Shown piece by piece: positions 26,001 to 33,819 of a stretch of 64,000 nucleotides of DNA. Within the stretch, counting starts at the first letter, position 1. Each line of letters opens with the position of its first letter. A program made the translations under genes and the position numbers. The stretch is from contig NZ_BMUY01000003.1 of NCBI RefSeq assembly GCF_014650435.1, positions 434,001 through 498,000 of the forward strand. The letters are read 5' to 3'. The notes beneath the pieces were generated by a model. The model ran no database searches, had not been told where the DNA came from, and saw only the letters and a list, made by a program, of their open reading frames with translations. Source of the DNA: Streptomyces tendae (lineage in GTDB: Bacteria > Actinomycetota > Actinomycetes > Streptomycetales > Streptomycetaceae).

Positions 26001-26763
26001 CGAGCGCGGGGACCGCCTGGAGGGCCGGGGTGTAGGTGGCGTTCAGCTTGATGGTGCGCAGCCGCCCGGCGAAGAGCTTGCGCCCGACCTGCCTGAGCTT
26101 CCCGGTCTCCTGCTCCTCCTGCCCGAAGCCCTTCACCACGCGTACGCCGCTCACCGAGCCGTCGACCACCCCGGCGACGGCGGCGGCCTGCGCCTGCGCG
26201 TACCAGGTGGCGGGGTGCAGCCGGGTGCGGCTGCGGCGGGCGATGAACCACAGGGCGGGGGCGACGGCGAGCGCGACCAGGGTGAGCGGCAGGGACAGCC
26301 ACGCCATGATCACCAGGGAGATCAGGAAGAGCAGGACGTTCCCGATGGTCATCGGGAGCATGAAGAGCAGGCCCTGGATCAGCTGGAGGTCGCTGGTCGC
26401 CCGCCCGACCACCTGCCCCGTGGACAGCTCGTCCTGGCGCCGGCCGTCGAGCCGGGTGATCGTCCCGTACATGTCGGTGCGCAGGTGGTGCTGGACGTCG
26501 AGGGCGAGCCGCCCGCCGTAGTAGCGGCGGATGTAGGTCAGGACGTAGACGACGACCGCGGCGGCGATCAGGAGACCGGCCCAGACCGCCATGTCCCGGG
26601 TCTTGTCGCCGATCACGTCGTCGATGATCACCTTGGTGATCAACGGGACGAAGGCCATGACGGCCATGCCGCCCAGCGAGGCCCCCAGGGCGAGGACGAC
26701 GTCCTTGGGGTTGCGCCAGGCGTACCCCGCCAGTCGTCGTACCCATCCCCGTTGCGCGTCCAC
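23032..26763 (-). CDS. Full-length fused ABC exporter (TMD-NBD-TMD-NBD)
   Basis: This 1243-aa single polypeptide fuses two half-exporters that are usually a heterodimer. The first membrane domain is about 1-310, NBD1 about 345-580 (Walker A GSSGSGKST, signature LSGGQRQRV, Walker B LLVLDDATSAVD). A linker, the second membrane domain (about 680-960) and NBD2 follow (GETGAGKST, LSAGQRQLI, VLLLDEATAALD). NBD1 has Asp where the catalytic Glu should follow Walker B, so one of the two ATP sites is expected to be degenerate, as in BmrCD or TM287/288. GTG 26763 follows GGAGGGC. Drugs, lipids or peptides are possible substrates; the neighbours do not decide. Confidence 0.93.
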   Translation of the reverse strand: MDAQRGWVRRLAGYAWRNPKDVVLALGASLGGMAVMAFVPLITKVIIDDVIGDKTRDMAVWAGLLIAAAVVVYVLTYIRRYYGGRLALDVQHHLRTDMYGTITRLDGRRQDELSTGQVVGRATSDLQLIQGLLFMLPMTIGNVLLFLISLVIMAWLSLPLTLVALAVAPALWFIARRSRTRLHPATWYAQAQAAAVAGVVDGSVSGVRVVKGFGQEEQETGKLRQVGRKLFAGRLRTIKLNATYTPALQAVPALGQVAMLALGGWLAVRGHITLGTFVAFSTYLAQLVGPVRMLALVLTVGQQARAGTERVLELIDTEPAIEDGTKTLPADAPATVEFDDVAFGYDTGDGEPRPVLDGLSFEIRAGETLAVVGSSGSGKSTVSLLLPRFYDVTRGAVLVGGHDVRELTLDSLRAAVGLVPEDSFLFSDTVRANIAYGRPDATDEEVETAARAAQAHGFITELPDGYGTTVGEHGLTLSGGQRQRVALARAILTDPRLLVLDDATSAVDARVEHEIHEALKQVMRGRTTLLIAHRRSTLGLADRIAVLDRGRLADLGTHEELQERSALYRRLLTDPDELGGVSPGHTRPAEQTEDTSVRDELDAEFDAERGVTPRLWTGDRAPKDTALAGTPATPELLAQVDALPPANGTPDIDETQAVRPESSYGLRRLLRGFRAPLLISLALVAVDAGMGLLLPVLIRNGIDDGVTQVALGAVWASSLLGLVAVLAQWAAQTGEIRMTGRTGERILYSLRLKIFAQLQRLGLDYYERELTGRIMTRMTTDVDALSTFLQTGLVTAFVSVVTFFGIMVALLVIDVQLALIVFATLPPLIIATYYFRRASVKAYELARERVSTVNADLQESVAGLRIVQAFRREHDGGRRFAERSDSYRQARIRGQWLISIYFPFVQLLSSAAAAAVLVVGGGRIDDATLTTGALVAYLLYIDLFFAPVQQLSQVFDGYQQASVSLGRIQELLREPTSTRAADQPSEVTGLRGEIAFEDVHFRYGDDEEALTGIDLRIPAGQTVAFVGETGAGKSTLVKLVARFYDPTGGRVTVDGQDLRGLDLTSYRHRLGVVPQEAYLFPGTVRDAIAYGRPDATDAEVEAAARAVGAHEMIATLTGGYLHEVAERGRNLSAGQRQLIALARAELVDPDVLLLDEATAALDLATEAQVNQATDRVAGRRTTLVVAHRLTTAARADRVVVMDGGRVAEDGTHDELLALDGRYARLWRTFVGASEPEEPVGALR

Positions 26764-26863
26764 GCCGTGCCCTCCGGTCGGTCGTCCTGCTCACCTGATC
26801 TACCGGAAGGCACCAACGCCTGCGAGCGGGGATTTCATCCCGCCGCAACAATCGGCCGGGTGA

Positions 26864-27901
26864 TCAGGCGCGTACGCGGAGCCTGAGGAAGCGGGTGGTC
26901 TGTACGGCGTTCTGGTTGTCGTCGCTGACGACCAGGACCTCCAGGCGGCCCCCGGAACGGCCGGTCACGGCCATCCCCTCGAAGTTGTCGAGGAGCGGGT
27001 TGGGCTGCGGCTGCTTGGCGGTGGCGCCGAGGGCGGGGCAGTCGGCGAGGTCGGCGAGGAGCCTCTTGTGGAGCACGGTGCCGCGGCCGGGCCGGTCGGC
27101 CAGCTGGAGGCGGACGGTGTTGCCGACGCCGGCGGTGAAGCCGCGCTCCAGGACGAGGAGGCGCCCGTCGGGGGTCGCGGTGACCTCGGAGACGCCGAGG
27201 CCGGGGTCCGTCCGGTAGGTGTACCGGGCACCGAGCCGGAAGTCGCCGTGCGGCGTCCGCTGCCAGCTCTGGATGCGGACCAGGTCGGCGGGGTCGCCGT
27301 CGAGCGGGTACTCCATCGAGGCGAGCAGGGTCCGGCCACCGGGGAGGAGCGTGAGCCCCTCGAAGCTGCCGTTGGCCCGGCCGCGGCCCTCGGGGGCGGT
27401 GCGCAGGTCGTCCGGCACGGGCAGGCGGCCGAGCAGCTCGCCGGTGCGGGAGTAGCGGCGGACGGACGGCTCGGTCTCGGAGGAGACCAGGTACGTGCCG
27501 TCCCGGTCGGCGACCAGTCCCTCGGAGTCGAGGGCGGCGCCGCTCTCGTCGGCGAGCGTGACGACGCTCCGCGGCTTCAGGGTGCGCGCGTCCAGCCGGA
27601 AGAGGGACGAGCGGTCGGAGAGGGCGGCCAGGGAGCCGCGCCGGTCGGCGGCGAGGGCGGAGAGGTTGCCGACGTAGGCGCCGTCGTACGTCGTCTTGTC
27701 GAGGGCGTCGGTGAAGCCGGTGAGGGAGACGGCGGGCGAGCAGGCGTTCGCCGGGGGCCGCCCCTGCGCGGTGGACGGTCCGGCGGCGGCGGTGGACGGT
27801 CCGGCGGTGGCGGTGGCCGGTGCGGCGGCGGTCAGGCAGCCGGCGGCGGCAAGCCCGGCGGTGGCGGTGGCCAGGGCGGTACGGAGGGTTCTCGGGCGCA
27901 T
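26864..27901 (-). CDS. Exported esterase-like (phytase-like) protein
   Basis: This 345-aa protein has an N-terminal export signal (RTLRTALATATAGLAAAGC) with a possible lipobox (AAGC), then an Ala/Thr/Pro spacer with two copies of the GPSTA motif. The mature domain is a beta-propeller-like 'esterase-like activity of phytase' type (PF13449), with repeated elements DSEGLV, GSFEGLTLL and NFEGMAV that mark this family. Activity is poorly defined across the family (phosphoesterase or simply binding). ATG 27901 is preferred over GTG 27910, because AGGGT sits 8 bp before it. It is divergent from the glycosyltransferase gene. Confidence 0.85.
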   Translation of the reverse strand: MRPRTLRTALATATAGLAAAGCLTAAAPATATAGPSTAAAGPSTAQGRPPANACSPAVSLTGFTDALDKTTYDGAYVGNLSALAADRRGSLAALSDRSSLFRLDARTLKPRSVVTLADESGAALDSEGLVADRDGTYLVSSETEPSVRRYSRTGELLGRLPVPDDLRTAPEGRGRANGSFEGLTLLPGGRTLLASMEYPLDGDPADLVRIQSWQRTPHGDFRLGARYTYRTDPGLGVSEVTATPDGRLLVLERGFTAGVGNTVRLQLADRPGRGTVLHKRLLADLADCPALGATAKQPQPNPLLDNFEGMAVTGRSGGRLEVLVVSDDNQNAVQTTRFLRLRVRA

Positions 27902-28032
27902 GCCGGTCACCCTAGGGCGGGGGAATGGACGGGAGTTGGCCGCTTTCCGAAAGCTGGGCTGCGCCGACGATCCACAGCTCATCCCCAGGCGGACCACAGC
28001 CCGTGCCCATCGGCCGCGGACACGGTGGCGTC

Positions 28033-30156
28033 GTGACATCTGCCACCGCCGCACCGCACGCGGCCACCGAGCCGCCCGTCCCGCCGTCCCCCGCACCCGC
28101 CGCGCCCCGCTGGTCGCGGCCCGCGCTGCTGGCGATCCTCGCCCTGGCGGCCGGGCTGTACTGCTGGAACCTGTCCGGGTCCGGACTGAACAGCTTCTAC
28201 AGCGCGGCCGTGCTCAGCGGCACCGAGAGCTGGAAGGCGTGGTTCTTCGGCTCGCTGGACGCGGGGAACTTCCTGACCGTCGACAAGCCGCCCTTCGCGC
28301 TCATGGTCATGGGCCTGTCGTGCCGCCTCTTCGGGTACGGCACCTGGCAGATGATGCTGCCGCTGATCGCCGCGGCGCTCGCGACGATCTGGATCCTGCA
28401 CACGTCCGTGCGGCGGGTGTGGGGCCACGGCGCGGCGACGGTCGCCGCGCTGGTGCTGGCGCTGACCCCGATCACGGTCGCCATCAACCGGGACAACAAC
28501 CCCGACACGCTGCTGGTGTTCCTGATGGTGGCCGGGGCGGCCCTCGGCCTGCGCGCCGTCCGCACCGGGCGGTTGCTGCCCCTGCTGGGTTCGGCGGTCT
28601 GCTTCGGGCTGGCCTTCAACACGAAGATGCTCCAGGGGTACATCGCGCTGCCCGCCGTCTTCCTGGCGTACGTCTGCGCGACGGACCTCGGCTGGACGAA
28701 GCGCGTCCGGAACCTGGCGCTCGCCGCCGTGGCGCTGGCCGTCGCCAGCTTCTGGTGGGCGGCGGCGGTGTCCCTGGTGCCGGCGTCGGAGCGGCCCTAC
28801 ATCGGCGGTTCGACGGACGGTACGGCGTGGGACCTGATCACGGGCTACAACGGGCTCGGCCGGATCTTCGGCGGCGACGGCAACATGGGCGGGGGCGGAG
28901 GCGGCGGCGGAGGCGGCTTCTCGGGGGCCGCGGGCATCGGCCGGATGTTCAACGACGTCCTCGGCGGCCAGATCTCCTGGCTGCTCCCCTTCGCGGGCAT
29001 CGCACTCGTCGGCGGCCTGGTTCTGTGCGGCAGGGCGCCCCGCACCGACCTCACGCGCGCCGCGCTGGTCCTGTGGGGCGGCTGGACGGTGCTGCACTAC
29101 GTGACCTTCGCCCTGGCCGAGGGCACCATGCACCCGTACTACACGACCGCGCTCGCACCCGGGATCGCGGCGCTGTGCGGGGGCGGCGGCGTCATGCTGC
29201 TGCGCGCGTTCCGGTCCGACCGGCGGTGGGTGTGGGTGCTACCGCTCGCCCTCGGCGTCACGGGCGTGTGGGCGATCGTGCTGCTGCGCCGCGCGTCCGG
29301 CTGGAACACCTGGCTGTGGCCGGCGGTCGCGGTGGTGATGGCGCTGGCGATCGCGGGGCTGCTGGCCTTCCGTTTCGGGCGGCGGGTGCGGCTGCTGGCG
29401 GTGTCCGTGGCGGCGGCCGTCGTCGCCGCGGTCGCGGGCCCGGCGGCGTACGCCTGGTCCGTGCCGTCCGGCTCGGGCGGCGGCATGGGCGGGACGAACC
29501 CGACGGCCGGCCCTTCGACGGGCGGCGGCGGCATGGGCGGCCCGGGTGGTGGCGGCCGGGGTGGTTTCCCCGGTGGTGCGGGCGGCGAGGCACCGGGCGG
29601 GCAGCCGGGCGGCGGCCAGGACGGCCCCGGAGCCGGATCGTTCCCGGGCGGCGCGGGCGCCGGTGAACTGCCGGACGGCCCGGGCGCCGGTGAACTGCCG
29701 GACGGCGGCGCGGGTGGCTTCGGCGGCGGACGCGGCGGTGGTGGCATGGGCGGCGCGAGCACCGAACTGGTCGCCTATCTGAAGAAGCACCAGGACGGCG
29801 CCAAGTGGCTGCTGGCCGTGTCGAGTTCGCAGAGCGCCGCGCAGCTCGTCCTCGACAGCGGGGAACCGGTCATCTCCATGTGGGGCTGGTCCGGCACTGA
29901 CAACGCCATGACCCTGGCCCGGCTCAAGGAGCTGGTGAGGAAGGGCGAGTTGCACTACGTCCAGGTGGGCGGCGGGGGCATGGGCGGCGGCCCGGGCGGC
30001 GGCTCGGGAGTCGCCTCCGAGGTGACCCAGTGGGTCCAGGAGCACGGCACGGCCGTCGAGGCGAGCGCGTACGGGGGCGTCTCGGAGGGCGCTTCGGACA
30101 GCACTGCGGACAACGCCTCGTCCGTCTACCGACTGGACCCCGCGGACGTGGAGTGA
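28033..30156 (+). CDS. ArnT/YkcB-like membrane glycosyltransferase with glycine-rich linker
   Basis: This 707-aa protein of the GT-C superfamily (PMT_2/ArnT-like) has about 12 membrane helices in residues 30-500; the DAGNFLTVDKPPFALMV loop carries the acidic residue expected to bind the lipid-phosphate sugar donor. A Gly10-type run (GGGGGGGGGG, about 295-305) interrupts one extracytoplasmic loop, and a Gly/Pro-rich linker of about 90 residues (510-600) holds a 9-residue duplication. The C-terminal ~130 residues (STELVAYLKKHQ to the end) match the soluble YkcB-type domain. The GTG 28033 start lacks a strong ribosome binding site. It probably adds sugars to lipid or protein carriers outside the membrane. 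Confidence 0.88.
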   Translation: MTSATAAPHAATEPPVPPSPAPAAPRWSRPALLAILALAAGLYCWNLSGSGLNSFYSAAVLSGTESWKAWFFGSLDAGNFLTVDKPPFALMVMGLSCRLFGYGTWQMMLPLIAAALATIWILHTSVRRVWGHGAATVAALVLALTPITVAINRDNNPDTLLVFLMVAGAALGLRAVRTGRLLPLLGSAVCFGLAFNTKMLQGYIALPAVFLAYVCATDLGWTKRVRNLALAAVALAVASFWWAAAVSLVPASERPYIGGSTDGTAWDLITGYNGLGRIFGGDGNMGGGGGGGGGGFSGAAGIGRMFNDVLGGQISWLLPFAGIALVGGLVLCGRAPRTDLTRAALVLWGGWTVLHYVTFALAEGTMHPYYTTALAPGIAALCGGGGVMLLRAFRSDRRWVWVLPLALGVTGVWAIVLLRRASGWNTWLWPAVAVVMALAIAGLLAFRFGRRVRLLAVSVAAAVVAAVAGPAAYAWSVPSGSGGGMGGTNPTAGPSTGGGGMGGPGGGGRGGFPGGAGGEAPGGQPGGGQDGPGAGSFPGGAGAGELPDGPGAGELPDGGAGGFGGGRGGGGMGGASTELVAYLKKHQDGAKWLLAVSSSQSAAQLVLDSGEPVISMWGWSGTDNAMTLARLKELVRKGELHYVQVGGGGMGGGPGGGSGVASEVTQWVQEHGTAVEASAYGGVSEGASDSTADNASSVYRLDPADVE
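29654..29706 (+). repeat. 27-bp in-frame tandem duplication in the glycosyltransferase gene
   Basis: A 26-nt unit occurs at 29654-29679 and again, identical, at 29681-29706 (period 27), duplicating nine residues (GAGELPDGP) in the Gly/Pro linker. Confidence 0.8.
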
Positions 30157-30271
30157 CCCTCGGTACGGGCACCGTCACGCAATCGACACGTTCCGTACAC
30201 CCCACCTCCAACATGTCCATGTCACGCTCGGTCCACCGCTCCATTCCACACGCGTAGATCGGACACCCCAC

Positions 30272-31108
30272 ATGCTCGCGATACGCACCCGGCGCCGGAA
30301 GGCGGTCGTCCTCGCCACGGCCGCCGTCCTCGCCGGACTCACCGCACCCTCCCTGACGGCGAGTCCGGCCACGGCGACCACGACCACCGCGACCGCAAAC
30401 ACCGCGACGACGAACACGGACTACGACGACACGTACTACAAGGACGCGATCGGCAAGACGGGCGCGAGCCTCAAGTCGTCCCTCCACACGATCATCAGCG
30501 ACCAGACGAAGCTGTCGTACTCGGCGGTCTGGGACGCGCTCAAGGCCACCGACGAGGACCCGGACAACAGCGGCAACGTGATCCTGCTCTACTCGGGCGC
30601 CTCCCGCAGCAAGTCGCTCAACGGCGGCGACACCGGCGACTGGAACCGCGAGCACGTGTGGGCCAAGTCCCACGGCGACTTCGGCACCTCGACCGGACCC
30701 GGCACGGACATCCATCACCTGCGGCCCTCGGACGTCCGGGTCAACAGCGTGCGGGGCAACAAGGACTTCGACAACGGCGGCAGCGCCGTCAGCGGGGGCG
30801 GCGGCAGCCTCACCGACTCCGACTCCTTCGAACCCCGCGACGCGGTCAAGGGCGACGTGGCCCGCATGATCTTCTACATGGCGGTCCGCTACGAGGGCGG
30901 CGACGGCTTCGCCGACCTGGAGGTCAACGGCCAGGTCGGCAACGGCAGCAACCCGTACATCGGCAAGCTCTCCGTACTGAAGGCGTGGAACGACGAGGAC
31001 CCGCCGGACGCCTTCGAGGAGCACCGCAACCAGGTCGTCTACGACGACTACCAGCACAACCGCAACCCGTTCATCGACCACCCGGAGTGGGTGGAGTCGA
31101 TCTGGTAG
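30272..31108 (+). CDS. Secreted endonuclease I family nuclease
   Basis: This 278-aa protein has a signal peptide (RRKAVVLATAAVLAGLTAPS ... SPATAT) followed by a Thr/Ala-rich spacer. The mature domain is endonuclease I (PF04231): the beta-beta-alpha metal core WNREHVWAKSHGDFG with the catalytic His, DIHHLRPSDVRVNSVRGN, and the C-terminal signature NRNPFIDHPEWV. Such enzymes degrade DNA (and often RNA) outside the cell with Mg2+ for nutrient recovery, possibly during developmental DNA recycling. The gene ends 4 bp before the stop codon of the convergent NLR-like gene. Confidence 0.92.
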   Translation: MLAIRTRRRKAVVLATAAVLAGLTAPSLTASPATATTTTATANTATTNTDYDDTYYKDAIGKTGASLKSSLHTIISDQTKLSYSAVWDALKATDEDPDNSGNVILLYSGASRSKSLNGGDTGDWNREHVWAKSHGDFGTSTGPGTDIHHLRPSDVRVNSVRGNKDFDNGGSAVSGGGGSLTDSDSFEPRDAVKGDVARMIFYMAVRYEGGDGFADLEVNGQVGNGSNPYIGKLSVLKAWNDEDPPDAFEEHRNQVVYDDYQHNRNPFIDHPEWVESIW

Positions 31109-31112
31109 GCGG

Positions 31113-33344
31113 TCAGCCCACGGGATCGTCCGGGGCGGGCGGCGCCGCGCGGACCTCGGCGTACCAGGCACGGGCCGCGACGGTCTCGGGGTGGTCCTCG
31201 CCCAGGACCCGGGCCCGCCCTTCGGCCACCTCGCGCGCGCTCTCGGCGGCCCGCTCCCGCTTGCCCTGCGCGTACTGGGCCCGGCTGAGCTGGATGAGCA
31301 CCCCGAGGACGAGGGGGTGCTCGTCCCCGTACCCCGCCCGCTGCCCGGCCAGTACCCGCAGGAAGATGTCCTCGGCCTCGGCGCCCCGTCCGGAGCGCAG
31401 GAGCCCTCGCGCCAGCGCGTCGCGCGCCCACACCGTCACCAGGTGCTCGGGGCCGAGAAGGCGTTCGCACTCCCCCGCCAGTTCCTCGGCCACCGTCGTG
31501 TAACCGTCGAAGTCGTCCTGCGCCAGGCGGAGTTCCAGCAGCTCGCAGCGGGCCTTGAGGGTGGCGACATGGTCCTCGCCGAGCGCCTGGCGGCGGCCGT
31601 CCAGGACGGTTTCCAGCAGCGTACGGGCTTGCTCCAGGTCGCCCAGGCGGTGCAGCACCCGCTGCAGTTCGTAGCCGGCGTCCAGGGTGTGCGCGTCGTG
31701 GGAGCCGAGCGTGCGCAGCGCGTCCTGGTGGACCGGTCGCAGCAGGTCGGCGGCGTCGGCGTACCGGCCGAGCCGGAACAGCACGGTGCCCTGGCCAGTC
31801 CGGGCCTCGATGGTGGCCGGGTGCTCGTCCCCCAGGTGTTCCGCGGCCGTCTTCCCGGCGGCGGAGGCCAGGGTCAGCGCGGCGGTCCAGTCGCCCGCGT
31901 CGTACACCAGCCGTGCGACACGGGCCGCGATCCGTACGGATTCCGCCGTCACCTGGCCGTGGCGGTGGGACCGGTGCAGCAGGCCGGTCGCGTGCGGTGC
32001 CAGGAGCCGCACCTGGGAGCGGGCGCGCGGCGACCCGGTGCCCTCCTGCGGCAGCGCCGCCCGCAGCAGTCGGCCCGCCGCTGCCGCCAGGAGTTCGCGC
32101 TCCGCGTCGGGCACGCCCGCGGCGACGCCGTCCAGCAGGACACCGTGGGCCTTCACACAGCGGTGTCCGTCCGTCTCCACCATCTCGATCAGCGAGTGGT
32201 CGAGGAGCGCGCGCAGGGCCGGTTCGACCCGGGGCGCGGCCAGCGGCGGACTGAGGTGTTCGAGGTCGAACCCGCCCTGTGCCGCCGGCATCAGCAGGGC
32301 CAGCGGCACGGGGTCCGCCGCCCAGAAGGACAGCAGCCGCAACAGGGCCGTCGCCTCCGGCAGGCCGCCCTCCGCCAGGCTGTCCAGCGACAACTGCCAG
32401 GTGCGGCCGACGAGGTGACGGGACTGGCCGCCGCCGGTCGCGGACGCGCCCCCGTCGACCAGGGACGTCGACTCCTCGGCCAGTTTCCGGTCGTACTCGT
32501 CCATGGACCACGACTCCAGGAGCTGGTGGGCCAGATGTGCTCCGGCCAGGGTCAGCGCCAGGGGCAGGCAGCCCAGGCGCCGGGCGACCTTCCGCGCGGA
32601 CTCCCGGGTGCCCGCGTCCGGAGCCAGATCACGCAGCACCAGGGCCGCGTCCTCCAGCGGAAGCACGCCGAGCCGGTGGCTGCTCGCCGCCGGGGTGCGC
32701 CACAGCGGAGAGGTCGCGTGGCGGGTGGTGACCAGCACCGTGCCCGAGGGGCTCGGGCGCAGCCAGGCGCCCTCCTCCAGGACGGCGGGGTCGTCGGCGT
32801 TGTCGAGAACGAGCAGCCAGGGCTGTGCCGAGTGGTCCAGGTAGTGCCAGACCAGGTCGGCCGCGGCGCGCCGGCCGCCGGTCGCGGCGGCCAGTTCGCC
32901 GGCGGTGGCACCGCGGTCACCGGCGACGGCGAGCATGCCGGCGCGCAGGGACACGCGTTCGGAGGCGTTGACCCACAGGCCGACACGACCGTGGTCCCGT
33001 ACGGCCTCGTGGAACAGGGCCTGGGCGACGGCCGTCTTGCCGCAGCCGCCCATTCCGTGCAGGACCTGGATGTCGCCGCCGGGTCCGGCCACGGCGGCCC
33101 GCAGCCGCTCCATGAGGTCGGTGCGGTCCCGCAGGACCCCGGGCGCGCGGCCGACCAGGGGCATGCGGACGGAGTCGGGGGCGGTCCCTCGGGGTTCGGC
33201 GGGGCCCGTCCACGGGTGCCCGAACAGCGGGGCCGATCCCGGGGCGTAGTGGTGGACGTGTTCCTCGATGTACTGGTCGCCGCCGGTCTGGTAGATCCGG
33301 GCGCTGTCCGAGGCACGGCCCTCCATCGGCCGCGGAACGCTCAT
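31113..33344 (-). CDS. NLR-like NB-ARC ATPase with TPR repeats and N-terminal amyloid-type motif
   Basis: The predicted product is 743 aa. Residues 10-30 (RASDSARIYQTGGDQYIEE) repeat the motif that ends the upstream neighbour. Residues about 60-350 are an NB-ARC STAND ATPase: Walker A HGMGGCGKTAVAQ (about 96-108), Walker B PWLLVLDNADD (175-185), TVLVTTRH (202-209) and the GLPL-like GCLPLAL (258-264). A winged-helix region follows, and from about residue 500 on there are TPR units (for example TAALTLASAAGKTAAEHLGD, AQYAQGKRERAAESAREVAE). It has no effector domain of its own. ATG 33344 overlaps the stop of the 139-aa gene (ATGA). By analogy it senses a ligand through TPRs, oligomerises and seeds the partner through the shared motif (inference). 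Confidence 0.9.
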   Translation of the reverse strand: MSVPRPMEGRASDSARIYQTGGDQYIEEHVHHYAPGSAPLFGHPWTGPAEPRGTAPDSVRMPLVGRAPGVLRDRTDLMERLRAAVAGPGGDIQVLHGMGGCGKTAVAQALFHEAVRDHGRVGLWVNASERVSLRAGMLAVAGDRGATAGELAAATGGRRAAADLVWHYLDHSAQPWLLVLDNADDPAVLEEGAWLRPSPSGTVLVTTRHATSPLWRTPAASSHRLGVLPLEDAALVLRDLAPDAGTRESARKVARRLGCLPLALTLAGAHLAHQLLESWSMDEYDRKLAEESTSLVDGGASATGGGQSRHLVGRTWQLSLDSLAEGGLPEATALLRLLSFWAADPVPLALLMPAAQGGFDLEHLSPPLAAPRVEPALRALLDHSLIEMVETDGHRCVKAHGVLLDGVAAGVPDAERELLAAAAGRLLRAALPQEGTGSPRARSQVRLLAPHATGLLHRSHRHGQVTAESVRIAARVARLVYDAGDWTAALTLASAAGKTAAEHLGDEHPATIEARTGQGTVLFRLGRYADAADLLRPVHQDALRTLGSHDAHTLDAGYELQRVLHRLGDLEQARTLLETVLDGRRQALGEDHVATLKARCELLELRLAQDDFDGYTTVAEELAGECERLLGPEHLVTVWARDALARGLLRSGRGAEAEDIFLRVLAGQRAGYGDEHPLVLGVLIQLSRAQYAQGKRERAAESAREVAEGRARVLGEDHPETVAARAWYAEVRAAPPAPDDPVG

Positions 33345-33404
33345 CGTTCGGTGATGTGCTGGTCGCGGCCGGCCTGGTAGATCCGGGCGCTGCCCGAGGC
33401 GCGG
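33273..33404 (-). repeat. 46-bp direct repeat encoding the shared signalling motif
   Basis: 33273-33318 (start of the NLR gene) and 33359-33404 (end of the small gene) match at 42 of 46 bases. The 86-bp offset is not a multiple of three; both copies are in frame only because the genes overlap by ATGA. The matched codons encode RASxSARIYQxGxDQ in both proteins. Confidence 0.85.
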
Positions 33405-33760
33405 GCCTGCAGGTGGACGTGGCGCGCGTCCGGTTCCTCCGGCATCGAGGGCGCCAACTCGTCCAGGAGGGCGCGCAGTTCGTCGGCGACATCGGGGCGG
33501 GCGAGCAGCAGGCGCCGTACGCGTCCCTGCCATTCGGCGGTCAGCCCGGCCTCGGCCTCGTCGTCACCGGCCTGACGCGCGAGGAGCAGTTCCTCGCGGC
33601 CCGCGTCCAGCTCCTCGCCGACGCTCTCGGCTCGGGCGGGCTGGAAACGGCGCCACAGGCCGACCATGCCGTCCCGCGCCGATTCCCAGGCGTTCGTGAC
33701 CATCAGCGTGACGACGGTCGTGCCCGCCGTCCCTGCCAGCGCGGCGATCTCCGGATCCAC
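33341..33760 (-). CDS. Putative membrane-active effector with C-terminal amyloid-type motif
   Basis: The product is 139 aa. Residues 1-36 (MDPEIAALAGTAGTTVVTLM then VTNAWESARDGMVGLW) form a hydrophobic/amphipathic helix; 40-110 are helical and charged (ESVGEELDAGREELLLARQA, VRRLLLARPDVADELRALLD). Residues 120-139 (RASGSARIYQAGRDQHITER) end the protein with the motif that also begins the neighbouring NLR; 14 of 21 positions match. Short proteins of this build (Bell-type, analogous to fungal HET-S/HELL) are the presumed pore-forming effectors of bacterial amyloid-signalling pairs. GTG 33760 follows AGGGGGGACC. It is first in a two-gene operon with the NLR. Toxicity is inferred, not shown. Confidence 0.8.
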   Translation of the reverse strand: MDPEIAALAGTAGTTVVTLMVTNAWESARDGMVGLWRRFQPARAESVGEELDAGREELLLARQAGDDEAEAGLTAEWQGRVRRLLLARPDVADELRALLDELAPSMPEEPDARHVHLQARASGSARIYQAGRDQHITER

Positions 33761-33819
33761 GGTCCCCCCTAAGGCCGGCTCCCGATCCTAGGCCCCCTGG
33801 CCGTCGGCGGCACAGCCTT

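Noticed and set aside
28861..30000. Collagen-like or PE_PGRS-type gene in the Gly-rich region
   Set aside because: The Gly-rich stretches are in frame with the membrane glycosyltransferase and lie between its domains; there is no separate start or G-x-y periodicity.
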